19,805 nucleotides of DNA from Actinomycetes bacterium. GTDB lineage: Bacteria > Actinomycetota > Actinomycetes > Actinomycetales > Actinomycetaceae. The stretch covers positions 1-19,805 of the forward strand of contig JAEWHO010000078.1 in the NCBI GenBank assembly GCA_023387755.1, given 5' to 3'. The translations under genes were made by a program, and so were the position numbers. Each line of letters begins with the position of its first letter. The stretch's first letter is position 1. The notes under the pieces were generated by a model. That model did no database searches. It was not told where the DNA came from and was given only the letters and a program-made list of their open reading frames with translations. Below are positions 1 through 6,478 of this stretch, in pieces.

Positions 1-128
1 CTCCGCGTGCGGGCGGCTGCCTTTTCCCGTTTCGCCCCGCACATCTCGTGCCGTCTTGATCCTCTCCCGTTACGCCCTGAGCATGGAAAACCTCCGCCGC
101 TAGGGCTCATGGCCGGGAACCGTTACCA

Positions 129-134
129 TATAAC
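129..134 (+). promoter_or_regulatory. possible -10 element for secA
   Basis: TATAAC stands 28 nt upstream of the GTG start chosen for secA. No convincing -35 hexamer lies 16-18 nt further upstream, so this is only a candidate. The window begins too close to the gene to exclude a more distal promoter. Confidence 0.3.
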
Positions 135-162
135 AGGTAGTCCCGGAAGAAACGGAGCAATC

Positions 163-2967
163 GTGGCGTCTATCTTCGACAAAATCCTGCGGATGGGTGA
201 GGGGCGCGTCCTGCGTAACTTGGCCCGCACCGCTGCGGAAGTCAATCGCATGGAACCGACCATCGAGGCGATGACTGACGAAGAATTGCGAGCCGAAACG
301 GACGAGTTCCGCCGGCGGCTCAAGGAGGGCGAGACGCTCGATGACATCCTGGTAGAAGCCTTCGCTGTTGTCCGGGAAGCAGCCCGCCGTACCCTGGGCC
401 AGCGGCCCTATGACGTCCAGATCCAAGGCGGCGTGGCTCTGCACCGCGGAAATATCGCGGAAATGCAGACCGGTGAAGGTAAAACGCTCGTCGCCACCCT
501 GCCGGCCTACCTCAATGCACTGGAAGGTAAAGGCGTTCACATTATTACCGTGAACGACTACCTGGCCACTTACCAGTCCGAACTGATGGGGCGCGTCTTC
601 CGTTTCCTCGGGCTTACCACCGGCTGTATTACTGAGGGCCAGACTCCGGCTGAGCGGCGTAAAGAATATGCCGCCGATATTACGTATGGCACCAATAACC
701 AGTTCGGTTTCGACTACCTGCGTGACAATATGGCGTGGTCTACCGAGGAGATGGTTCAGCGCGGCCACCATTACGCCATCGTCGATGAGGTTGACTCGAT
801 TCTGATCGACGAGGCCCGTACCCCGCTCATTATTTCCGGCCCCGCCCAGGGGGATGTGAACTCCTGGTACACCGAGTTCGCCACAATCGTGGCTGGGATG
901 AAGCGTGACGTCGACTATGAGGTCGATGAGAAGAAGCGCACCGCGGGCGTGCTAGAGGCCGGCATCGCTAAGGTGGAGGACCAGCTCGGCATCGAGAACC
1001 TGTACGAGTCGCAGAACACCCCGCTGATCGGGTTCCTCAATAACGCGATTCGCGCCAAGGAACTGTTTAAGCGGGATAAGGACTATATCGTCCACAACGG
1101 GGAAGTGCTGATCGTTGATGAGCACACCGGGCGTACCCTGGCCGGGCGGCGCTATAACGAGGGCATGCACCAGGCGATCGAAGCTAAAGAAAAGGTGGAG
1201 ATCAAGGCAGAAAACCAGACACTCGCCACCATCACTTTGCAGAACTACTTCCGCCTGTACGACAAGCTCGCCGGGATGACCGGTACCGCTGAAACCGAAG
1301 CGGCCGAGTTTATGAATACGTACAAGATCGGCGTCGTCCCGATCCCCACCAATCGGCCCAACCAGCGTATTGATCAGCCGGACCTCATCTACAAAAATCA
1401 ACGCGGCAAATGGCAGGCCGTGGTGGAGGATATTGTCGAACGCCACCGCACCGGCCAGCCGGTCCTCGTGGGTACCACCGACGTCGCCAAGTCGGAAATG
1501 CTCTCCCAAATGCTGAAGAAAAAGCGGATCCCGCACACCGTGCTGAACGCTAAGCAGCATGAGCGTGAGGGGAACGTCGTCGCGATGGCGGGGCGCAAGG
1601 GCGCGGTCACCGTGGCCACCAACATGGCCGGCCGCGGTACCGACATTATGCTCGGCGGGAATGCTGAACATATAGCCATCGATAATCTGCGTGCCCGGGG
1701 CCTGACCCCGTCTGAAACCCCGGACGAATACGAAGAAGCCTGGCCGCAGGCGCTGGAGGAGGCTAAGGCCGCCGTCGCCGCTGAACACGATGAGGTAGTG
1801 GAACTGGGCGGTCTGTACGTGCTCGGCACGGAACGTCACGACGCTCGCCGTATCGATAACCAGCTGCGCGGTCGTTCCGGCCGTCAGGGTGACCCGGGTG
1901 AATCCCGCTTCTACCTGGCTATGGATGACAATATTATGCGCCGCTTCGCCAGCAATATGGCCCAGCGCGTGATGGGGTCGGAAGCCTTCCCGGAGGACAC
2001 CCCGCTGGAATCCAAGATGGTCACCCGCTCGATTGCCTCAGCGCAGCGTCAGGTGGAATCGCAGAACGCGGAAACCCGCAAGAACGTGCTGAAGTACGAC
2101 GACATTATGAACCAGCAGCGCACCATCGTCTACGACCGGCGTCACCGTCTGCTCGTGGGTGAAGACGTATCCGAGCTGGTTGATAATTTCCGGCATGACG
2201 TGGTCACTTCCATTGTCGATGCGTACACCCAGGAGGGGTCAGCGTCGTCGTGGGATCTGGAGGAGATGTTCGAAACCCTGAACCGGGTCTACCACGTCAC
2301 TATCACTTTGGATGATTTGGAGGAAGCTGCCGGTGGGCGCGAGCGGATCACCGAGGATATGCTCATTCGCGAACTGACCTCCGATATTGATGTGGCCTAT
2401 GAGGAGCGCGAGGAAAAACTCGGCTCCGAGGTGCTGCGGGATCTGGAGCGTCGCGTGGTGCTGACTGTCCTCGATACCAAGTGGCGCGAACACCTGTATG
2501 AGATGGACTACCTCAAGGAAGGGATTGGCCTGCGCGCCATGGCGCAGCGCGACCCCCTGGTGGAGTACCGCCAGGAAGGGTACGACCTCTTCCAAAGTAT
2601 GGAGGAAGCCATTAAGGAAGACGTCATCCGCTACCTGTTCTTCCTGCAGATTAATGACGACGACGCTGGCTCGACCAGCCAGCAGGCCGAGCCAGCCTCC
2701 ACGCCCGCTGGGGATACAGCGACCGGCGGGCAGGATGCGCCTGTTGGAACATCTGAGGCGTCATCGAAGCCGCGCCCCAAGAAGAAGCTGAATAAGGCGC
2801 TCGCGTTGAAGACGCCGCAGCGGCCGACGTCGCTGACATATTCGGCCTCTGGTCAGGGGACTAGCACTTCTGCCGGGGCAGCTGCCAGCCCGGCCACGGA
2901 TACCAGTGGGATGAACCGGGAGCAACGCCGGGCCGCACAGCGCGCTGAGCGTAAACGCGGCCGGTAG
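163..2967 (+). CDS. secA: preprotein translocase subunit SecA (SecA1 type)
   Basis: SecA is the ATPase motor that pushes unfolded precursor proteins through the SecYEG channel at the cytoplasmic membrane. The 934-residue product has the usual full length for the family. Walker A (GEGKT) is at residues 104-108 and Walker B (VDEVD) at 207-211, followed by the IDEARTPLIISG block. The TNMAGRGTDI and GRSGRQGDPG helicase motifs lie in the second nucleotide-binding domain. The C-terminal tail is low-complexity Ala/Ser/Thr/Pro, then basic (MNREQRRAAQRAERKRGR). It lacks the Cys-rich zinc-binding tail found in many proteobacterial SecAs. The GTG at 163 is preferred because GGAG lies 5 nt upstream and the protein then begins ASIFDKILRMGEG as SecAs do. 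An upstream in-frame extension of 52 codons has no family resemblance. Confidence 0.97.
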   Translation: MASIFDKILRMGEGRVLRNLARTAAEVNRMEPTIEAMTDEELRAETDEFRRRLKEGETLDDILVEAFAVVREAARRTLGQRPYDVQIQGGVALHRGNIAEMQTGEGKTLVATLPAYLNALEGKGVHIITVNDYLATYQSELMGRVFRFLGLTTGCITEGQTPAERRKEYAADITYGTNNQFGFDYLRDNMAWSTEEMVQRGHHYAIVDEVDSILIDEARTPLIISGPAQGDVNSWYTEFATIVAGMKRDVDYEVDEKKRTAGVLEAGIAKVEDQLGIENLYESQNTPLIGFLNNAIRAKELFKRDKDYIVHNGEVLIVDEHTGRTLAGRRYNEGMHQAIEAKEKVEIKAENQTLATITLQNYFRLYDKLAGMTGTAETEAAEFMNTYKIGVVPIPTNRPNQRIDQPDLIYKNQRGKWQAVVEDIVERHRTGQPVLVGTTDVAKSEMLSQMLKKKRIPHTVLNAKQHEREGNVVAMAGRKGAVTVATNMAGRGTDIMLGGNAEHIAIDNLRARGLTPSETPDEYEEAWPQALEEAKAAVAAEHDEVVELGGLYVLGTERHDARRIDNQLRGRSGRQGDPGESRFYLAMDDNIMRRFASNMAQRVMGSEAFPEDTPLESKMVTRSIASAQRQVESQNAETRKNVLKYDDIMNQQRTIVYDRRHRLLVGEDVSELVDNFRHDVVTSIVDAYTQEGSASSWDLEEMFETLNRVYHVTITLDDLEEAAGGRERITEDMLIRELTSDIDVAYEEREEKLGSEVLRDLERRVVLTVLDTKWREHLYEMDYLKEGIGLRAMAQRDPLVEYRQEGYDLFQSMEEAIKEDVIRYLFFLQINDDDAGSTSQQAEPASTPAGDTATGGQDAPVGTSEASSKPRPKKKLNKALALKTPQRPTSLTYSASGQGTSTSAGAAASPATDTSGMNREQRRAAQRAERKRGR

Positions 2968-2980
2968 CGCGTGAGCAGCC

Positions 2981-3031
2981 GCGCGTGACCGGGCGGTGCA
3001 GCCGGTAGCGCGTGACCGGGCGGTGCGGCCG
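2981..3031. repeat. 27-bp-period direct repeat between convergent genes
   Basis: A 24-bp unit (GCGCGTGACCGGGCGGTGC then A/G then GCCG) occurs at 2981-3004 and again at 3008-3031 with one mismatch. It fills almost the whole gap between the secA stop and the stop codon of the convergent Rv3235-family gene. No U-tract terminator is visible here. Confidence 0.8.
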
Positions 3032-3529
3032 CTAACCGATCTGGAAGTCGGTGACCAGCCAGCGGCCGCGTCGTACCACCATCTCCATAGCCAAAGCGCG
3101 TACCCTCGCGCCGTCAAAGACGGTGCCGATCACATTCACGCGGCCCTCCCCGTTGGCGGAGAGGCGCAGTCGGCGTACCTGCGGGCGCGGGAAACGTTCA
3201 TCAGCGCGCATGCGCAGCGCAACGGCGGCTTGCTGGGCTAACGGCTCGTACACCTCGGCACTGACCCAGCGGTAGAGGTGGGTGATGGGCCGGTAACCGG
3301 TGAGCACTTCGATCGCGGCCCGCACTATTGTGTGGGCCCACGGGCGCGGATGAGGCACAGTCAAGGCTCCATTGCCCGCTGCCCGGGCAGCCGCACATTC
3401 ACGGCGATGCTCACTCCAATCCTCCTGGCTGCGCACACTAACCTGGAGCGGATCAAACTGGGGGCAGGTGGACTCAAAGGAACTGACTTGCTCGACGAAT
3501 GGCAGGGGGGCGACGGCGGTCATGGTCAC
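3032..3529 (-). CDS. Rv3235 family protein
   Basis: This 165-residue protein resembles the actinobacterial Rv3235 family of unknown function, which commonly lies beside secA. The N-terminal half is variable. The conserved C-terminal half (about residues 62-165) runs from PRPWAHTIVRAAIEVLTGYRP through QVRRLRLS to VVRRGRWLVTDFQIG, a mixed alpha/beta pattern typical of the family. No signal peptide or membrane segment is seen, so it is probably cytoplasmic. Its ATG overlaps the stop of the upstream LysM gene by 4 nt, so the two are almost certainly co-transcribed and translationally coupled. The family assignment rests on recalled motifs and genomic position. No molecular role is known to me. 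Confidence 0.8.
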   Translation of the reverse strand: MTMTAVAPLPFVEQVSSFESTCPQFDPLQVSVRSQEDWSEHRRECAAARAAGNGALTVPHPRPWAHTIVRAAIEVLTGYRPITHLYRWVSAEVYEPLAQQAAVALRMRADERFPRPQVRRLRLSANGEGRVNVIGTVFDGARVRALAMEMVVRRGRWLVTDFQIG

Positions 3530-4413
3530 TCCTCGATAGCAGTGGCCGGCATGGTGATGATCTGGCCGGGATGGATGAGGTTCGGATTAGTGATCGCAGG
3601 ATTGGCGGCTATAACGCGATCCAGGTGGTCAAGTATGCGGACTGCGTCCGTCACGCCGTAGTGACTGGAAACGATCCGCCACAGGTTGTCCCCTCGGCGG
3701 ACCTCGTGGTTACTCGCTGCGGCCTGGGTTAGCGGTGCCGACGGATCACTAGGGGCCGGGGTATCTCTCGGGGGCGGACTGGGCACGGGGACCGGTTGCG
3801 GGGTCGAAGTCGGATTGGGCACGGGTGCCGGGCTGGGCGTGGGTGACGGTGTGGGGTTCGGATCCGCTGGTGGAGTGGGCGACGGCGTGGGACTAGGAGC
3901 GTCGTCAATAGGAGGCAGGACGCTATCCAGGTACTCATACATCTGCTCACCTGTACTGCCAGAAGCATCCAGGTCTCCGGGGAAGACCCCGACCTCAGCG
4001 GCTGTGGCGCTGGCAAGAGTTAAGCCAGTCGCCGCCGTCGTCACCGCTAAGGTACGCAACCAGCGGCGGGTGAACGGGGCGGCCCACCTCCAGGCCGCGC
4101 GATAGTCGACACGGCCTGTGAGAACTACCCCTGCAAGCAGCGCAGTGAGGAAATACCAGCCGGCGATGACGGCACCGATGCCATAGAGAGCGGCTTCGAC
4201 GCCTGCGGTATATGTGTGCGCAGAGCCGAAGGTGGGCCAGGTAGTCACGCGCTGAACGGTGCGCTCGGCGAGATAGACGGCGCTCATCCCACCGGCCAGC
4301 GCCATCACAATAACGGTGCTGATCTGGGCGCCAACATTAATGCCAGCGGCGGCCGCAGTGTCGGCCCTAACAGTGGCCGAGCCGATATCGCTTGTACGTG
4401 CCTCACGGTCCAT
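3526..4413 (-). CDS. LysM domain-containing membrane protein
   Basis: This 295-residue protein has three hydrophobic segments (about residues 28-48, 72-98 and 118-138). They are followed by a long Pro/Ser/Thr linker (about 167-228) made of PTPSP-like repeats and a C-terminal LysM domain (about 236-289: HEVRRGDNLWRIVSSHYG to NLIHPGQIITMP). LysM domains bind N-acetylglucosamine-containing glycans. The layout suggests a membrane anchor whose LysM module reaches into the cell wall through the proline-rich spacer. Three transmembrane segments with the N-terminus inside would place the C-terminus outside, which fits. GAGG lies 5 nt upstream of the ATG. The next gene overlaps it by 4 nt. The precise function is unknown. 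It may help organise cell wall growth, but that is inference from the domain. Confidence 0.88.
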   Translation of the reverse strand: MDREARTSDIGSATVRADTAAAAGINVGAQISTVIVMALAGGMSAVYLAERTVQRVTTWPTFGSAHTYTAGVEAALYGIGAVIAGWYFLTALLAGVVLTGRVDYRAAWRWAAPFTRRWLRTLAVTTAATGLTLASATAAEVGVFPGDLDASGSTGEQMYEYLDSVLPPIDDAPSPTPSPTPPADPNPTPSPTPSPAPVPNPTSTPQPVPVPSPPPRDTPAPSDPSAPLTQAAASNHEVRRGDNLWRIVSSHYGVTDAVRILDHLDRVIAANPAITNPNLIHPGQIITMPATAIEE

Positions 4414-4453
4414 GATGACCTCTAATCGTGATGTTTGATGTTGTTTGATAAAC

Positions 4454-4482
4454 AGTATGCGTGCTTAATGAGGCTCAGTAAA
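4454..4482 (-). promoter_or_regulatory. candidate promoter of the LysM/Rv3235 operon
   Basis: Reading the minus strand, TTTACT (4477-4482) is separated by 17 nt from CATACT (4454-4459). Both are 4/6 or better matches to vegetative sigma consensus hexamers. The predicted transcript would have a leader of roughly 35 nt before the ATG at 4413, which includes the GAGG ribosome-binding site. Confidence 0.5.
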
Positions 4483-4628
4483 GAGGTTGAGAAAAACTAC
4501 GCCCGTGTTTTTATCTCCGCGGCGCCGTGCGTTTTGTTCCGAAAGTCCGGATTTATAGGGCAGAGCCGGGGGTGGTGCAATGGTGCCAGAAAATATCCCC
4601 AGCTGCGCGGTTGACCTCCGCGCGTGGT

Positions 4629-4740
4629 CGATATGTGAATCCCGTGGCTGCAGGCGATATGTGAATCCCGTGGCTGCGGGCGATATGTGAATCCCGTGGC
4701 TGCGGGCGATATGCCTGATTGGTGCCTGGAGGCGATATAG
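4629..4740. repeat. 26-bp tandem repeat array (four units plus a partial fifth)
   Basis: Units start at 4629, 4655, 4681 and 4707, and an 8-nt partial fifth (CGATATAG) starts at 4733. Units 2 and 3 are identical. Unit 1 differs at one base. Unit 4 keeps CGATATG, its last GG and the exact 26-bp spacing but has diverged in the middle. Each good unit carries CGATATGTGAAT followed by CCCGTGGCTGCGGG, where CCCG and CGGG could pair around a TGGCTG loop. The period is not a multiple of three and the units contain in-frame stops, so the array is not coding. Iteron-like operator sites or a slippage-derived minisatellite are both possible. Confidence 0.92.
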
Positions 4741-4770
4741 CAGACCGGCGGCAGTCTTGCCCGTTACCGT

Positions 4771-5316
4771 ATGAGAGTGAATGAACCCATTGACCCGGAA
4801 GTTCTGCGCATGTTGGCCGATCTAGAAGGCCGGCTCGGTGAGCTGGAGGCGGCCCGTCCCGATCCTGATCTCATTGCTGCTGAGCGGGTGGCCTTGGCTG
4901 TCGTTGACCGGCTCGCGGGAGCGAAGGGAAGGCCGGTACGTATCGTTATGTGTTCGGGTGACGTTTTCAGCGGAACTATCGCCGATGTGACTGACAGTTG
5001 GGTGCGTTTGACGGGCCCTGACCACGGGGTGGTTATTGGGCTGGACTATATTGCCGTCGTCCACGGACTAGGGCGGGTCCTCACCACTCCAACTTCCACC
5101 GAGCTACGCCGTAGCTGGGGGTGGATTTTCCGGCGCTGCGGAGAGAATTCGCTGCGTATTCGGGTCCGCTGCCAGGGAGCGGTGGTGACTGGTACGGTGA
5201 GCGGCGTCGGAAAAAATTGGGTAGAAATTGCGGGCGATGAGGCGCGGACCAGTTTTGTCTGCACCCACGCCATTGAGTCCTGTGATGTGTGGGGCCTGGT
5301 AGACGAATCCGAATAG
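4771..5316 (+). CDS. two-repeat Sm-like (SH3-fold) hypothetical protein
   Basis: This 181-residue cytoplasmic protein has a helical N-terminus (about 1-50, acidic and Leu-rich) followed by two internal repeats. Each follows the pattern of a small beta-barrel of the Sm/Hfq-like type: VRIVMCSGDVFSGTIADVTDSWVRL (about 56-80) and LRIRVRCQGAVVTGTVSGVGKNWVEI (about 129-153). Both repeats end in an Ile/Val-rich strand about 20 residues later. Similar proteins sit near the HTH/SAF locus in other actinobacteria and are often called hypothetical or mis-annotated as Fis-like regulators. Binding of RNA or a peptide is inference only. No Shine-Dalgarno is seen before the ATG. TACCGT immediately upstream could be a -10 element giving a leaderless transcript from the in-frame GTG at 4777, so the start is uncertain by two codons. 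Confidence 0.75.
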   Translation: MRVNEPIDPEVLRMLADLEGRLGELEAARPDPDLIAAERVALAVVDRLAGAKGRPVRIVMCSGDVFSGTIADVTDSWVRLTGPDHGVVIGLDYIAVVHGLGRVLTTPTSTELRRSWGWIFRRCGENSLRIRVRCQGAVVTGTVSGVGKNWVEIAGDEARTSFVCTHAIESCDVWGLVDESE

Positions 5317-5479
5317 GACGGCACAGGTATCGGTGTCGCAACCACCTATGATCGCCGCAAACACCTTCGCCGCAAACCGGCAGCGGGAAGGAGGGGAATG
5401 GGTAGCGAAGTCATGTTGTACGCCATCTATCGGGTAGGTATTGCGGTCGCGGGTCGGGGTTGCTGCGGTGCGGTCGCGC

Positions 5480-5520
5480 CTCGCCGCGTGCCGCTTACAT
5501 CTCGCCGCGTGCCGCTTACA
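5480..5520. repeat. 21-bp-period direct repeat overlapping the HTH gene stop
   Basis: A 20-bp unit (CTCGCCGCGTGCCGCTTACA) occurs at 5480-5499 and 5501-5520, and a degenerate third copy starts at 5522. The second copy contains the TAA of the minus-strand HTH gene, so the repeat has duplicated the end of that gene, including its stop codon, into the downstream gap. The gap from 5317 to 5515 shows nothing else except a Shine-Dalgarno-like stretch near 5390. Confidence 0.8.
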
Positions 5521-5734
5521 CCTCGCTGCGATGGAGCTGGTTTACCCGCGCCGCGTTTTCCGCGTATTTTTGCTGAATATATTCTTCCAGTACCGATACC
5601 TCCACGCGCCACTGGTTGCGCCCGCCCACCTGGATGGCAGGGATCTCTCCGGAGCGCACTAACGCGCGCGCCTGCACCATCGTGATGGATAGCTGTTCGG
5701 CGAGATCGGCCAGGGTTAGGAAGCGTGGACTCAT
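5516..5734 (-). CDS. excisionase/MerR-type helix-turn-helix protein
   Basis: This is a 72-residue DNA-binding protein of the excisionase (HTH_17) family. FLTLADLAEQLSITMVQARALVRSGEIPAIQVGG (residues 5-38) is the helix-turn-helix and wing, and NQWRVEVSVLEEYIQQKY (40-57) the following strand and helix. The family binds DNA as an accessory or regulatory factor. This chromosomal copy next to a SAF/ATPase pair is a common actinobacterial arrangement and is not evidence of a prophage. The start at 5734 is chosen because family members begin here. The reading frame extends 47 codons further upstream, but that stretch covers the promoter region. No properly spaced Shine-Dalgarno exists, and a candidate -10 (CATACT) ends 7 nt before the ATG, which suggests a leaderless transcript. 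Confidence 0.85.
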   Translation of the reverse strand: MSPRFLTLADLAEQLSITMVQARALVRSGEIPAIQVGGRNQWRVEVSVLEEYIQQKYAENAARVNQLHRSEV

Positions 5735-5741
5735 ACCTTCG

Positions 5742-5770
5742 AGTATGCCACTTGGCAATCCCCCGGTGAA
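5742..5770 (-). promoter_or_regulatory. candidate leaderless promoter of the HTH gene
   Basis: On the minus strand TTCACC (5765-5770), a 17-nt spacer and CATACT (5742-5747) are followed by 7 nt and then the ATG. The predicted transcription start therefore falls on the initiation codon itself, a common actinobacterial arrangement. This is inference from hexamer spacing. Confidence 0.5.
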
Positions 5771-5771
5771 G

Positions 5772-5780
5772 TTATCCACA
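5772..5780 (+). promoter_or_regulatory. DnaA-box-like 9-mer
   Basis: TTATCCACA is a perfect match to the classical DnaA box TTATNCACA. It lies exactly between the -35 elements of the two divergent candidate promoters (5765-5770 and 5785-5790). A single box can occur by chance in 20 kb, so function is unproven. Confidence 0.35.
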
Positions 5781-5784
5781 GGAA

Positions 5785-5814
5785 TTGACCTAAGGGGTTG
5801 AATCTCCCGAAAAT
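5785..5814 (+). promoter_or_regulatory. candidate promoter of the SAF/ATPase operon
   Basis: TTGACC (5785-5790), an 18-nt spacer and GAAAAT (5809-5814) place the transcription start near 5821-5824, just before the ATG at 5825. This would give an almost leaderless mRNA and supports that start over the alternatives. Confidence 0.45.
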
Positions 5815-5824
5815 TTCCGCCAAG

Positions 5825-6478
5825 ATGTGGGCCATGCCACCTTTTTCCATGTCGCGTGTGAGCCGCACCATGCACCGGATTGAGATTGCCTCCGTCCTAA
5901 AAGACCCGCGGTTCCTTATTGGAGTGTTACTCGTCATCGGGGCTGTGGCCCTAGGAACCTGGCTGGTCCAGCAAGCCGATGAGCGCGTACCGGTGTGGGC
6001 TGCCAGCGAACCCCTTACCCCTGGCACGCCGCTCACCGGGCACGTCACCACTGTGTCCGTCCACCCGGATGTCGCCCACCTCTACCTCCCAGCCACTCAA
6101 CCCGCAGACGGCACGGCCACCCGCAGTATTGGCAGTGGGGAACTCATCGCACGCACCGCGATCTCCACGGACGCACCGGAAGCGCCCACCCGTTCCGTCG
6201 TCATTCCGCTCGGCACCGCCCTGCCCACGAATGCCGGTCGGGGCTATAGCGTCGATATTTGGTTAGTTCCGCAGAGCACTGTGCACAAGGACGACGTCGA
6301 GCCGCGCATCCTCACCGCCGGCGCGATTATTGAGAAGGTCCACACCGCTGATTCCCCCTTAGCTAGCAATCACGGTGCCATCGAAGTGGCGGTGCCTGCC
6401 GAGGACGTCAGTGCGGTTTTGGCTGGGCTGGCGGACCAGGGCCTGTTGACCGTCGTTCCGCAAGGTGGCCGCCTATGA
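5825..6478 (+). CDS. SAF domain-containing membrane protein (CpaB/RcpC-like)
   Basis: The product is about 217 residues. A basic N-terminus and the KDPRF motif precede one membrane segment (FLIGVLLVIGAVALGTWLV). An extracytoplasmic SAF domain follows, beginning VPVWAASEPLTPGTPLTGHV and continuing through GSGELIARTAIS and VVIPLGTALPTNAGRGYSVDIWLVPQ. SAF domains occur in CpaB-type Flp pilus assembly proteins and related cell-surface factors. The gene overlaps the following ATPase gene by 4 nt (ATGA), so the two products very likely work together. No good Shine-Dalgarno marks any start. A TTG at 5798 and ATGs at 5834, 5849 and 5870 are alternatives. 5825 is chosen from the candidate promoter. 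Confidence 0.82.
   Translation: MWAMPPFSMSRVSRTMHRIEIASVLKDPRFLIGVLLVIGAVALGTWLVQQADERVPVWAASEPLTPGTPLTGHVTTVSVHPDVAHLYLPATQPADGTATRSIGSGELIARTAISTDAPEAPTRSVVIPLGTALPTNAGRGYSVDIWLVPQSTVHKDDVEPRILTAGAIIEKVHTADSPLASNHGAIEVAVPAEDVSAVLAGLADQGLLTVVPQGGRL

Larger units (their letters stand above)
4414..4770. other. divergent intergenic region (357 bp)
   Basis: This gap separates the LysM operon from the Sm-like protein gene. Its left part carries the candidate promoter of the LysM operon. The middle (about 4500-4628) shows no recognisable gene or RNA. The right part is filled by a 26-bp tandem repeat that ends about 30 nt before the Sm-like gene. Confidence 0.8.

Noticed and set aside
7..162. In-frame N-terminal extension of SecA by 52 residues
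   Set aside because: It is Pro/Arg-rich, unlike any SecA, and the GTG at 163 has a correctly spaced GGAG.
952..1839. Long open frame on the minus strand inside secA
   Set aside because: It is antisense to strongly conserved SecA motifs and its translation has no family features. Long antisense frames are common in GC-rich DNA.
5398..5685. Plus-strand frame of 95 codons preceded by an AAGGAGG-like site
   Set aside because: The ribosome-binding match is good, but the product is Pro/Arg/Cys-rich, runs through the 21-bp repeats and overlaps the conserved HTH gene in antisense.
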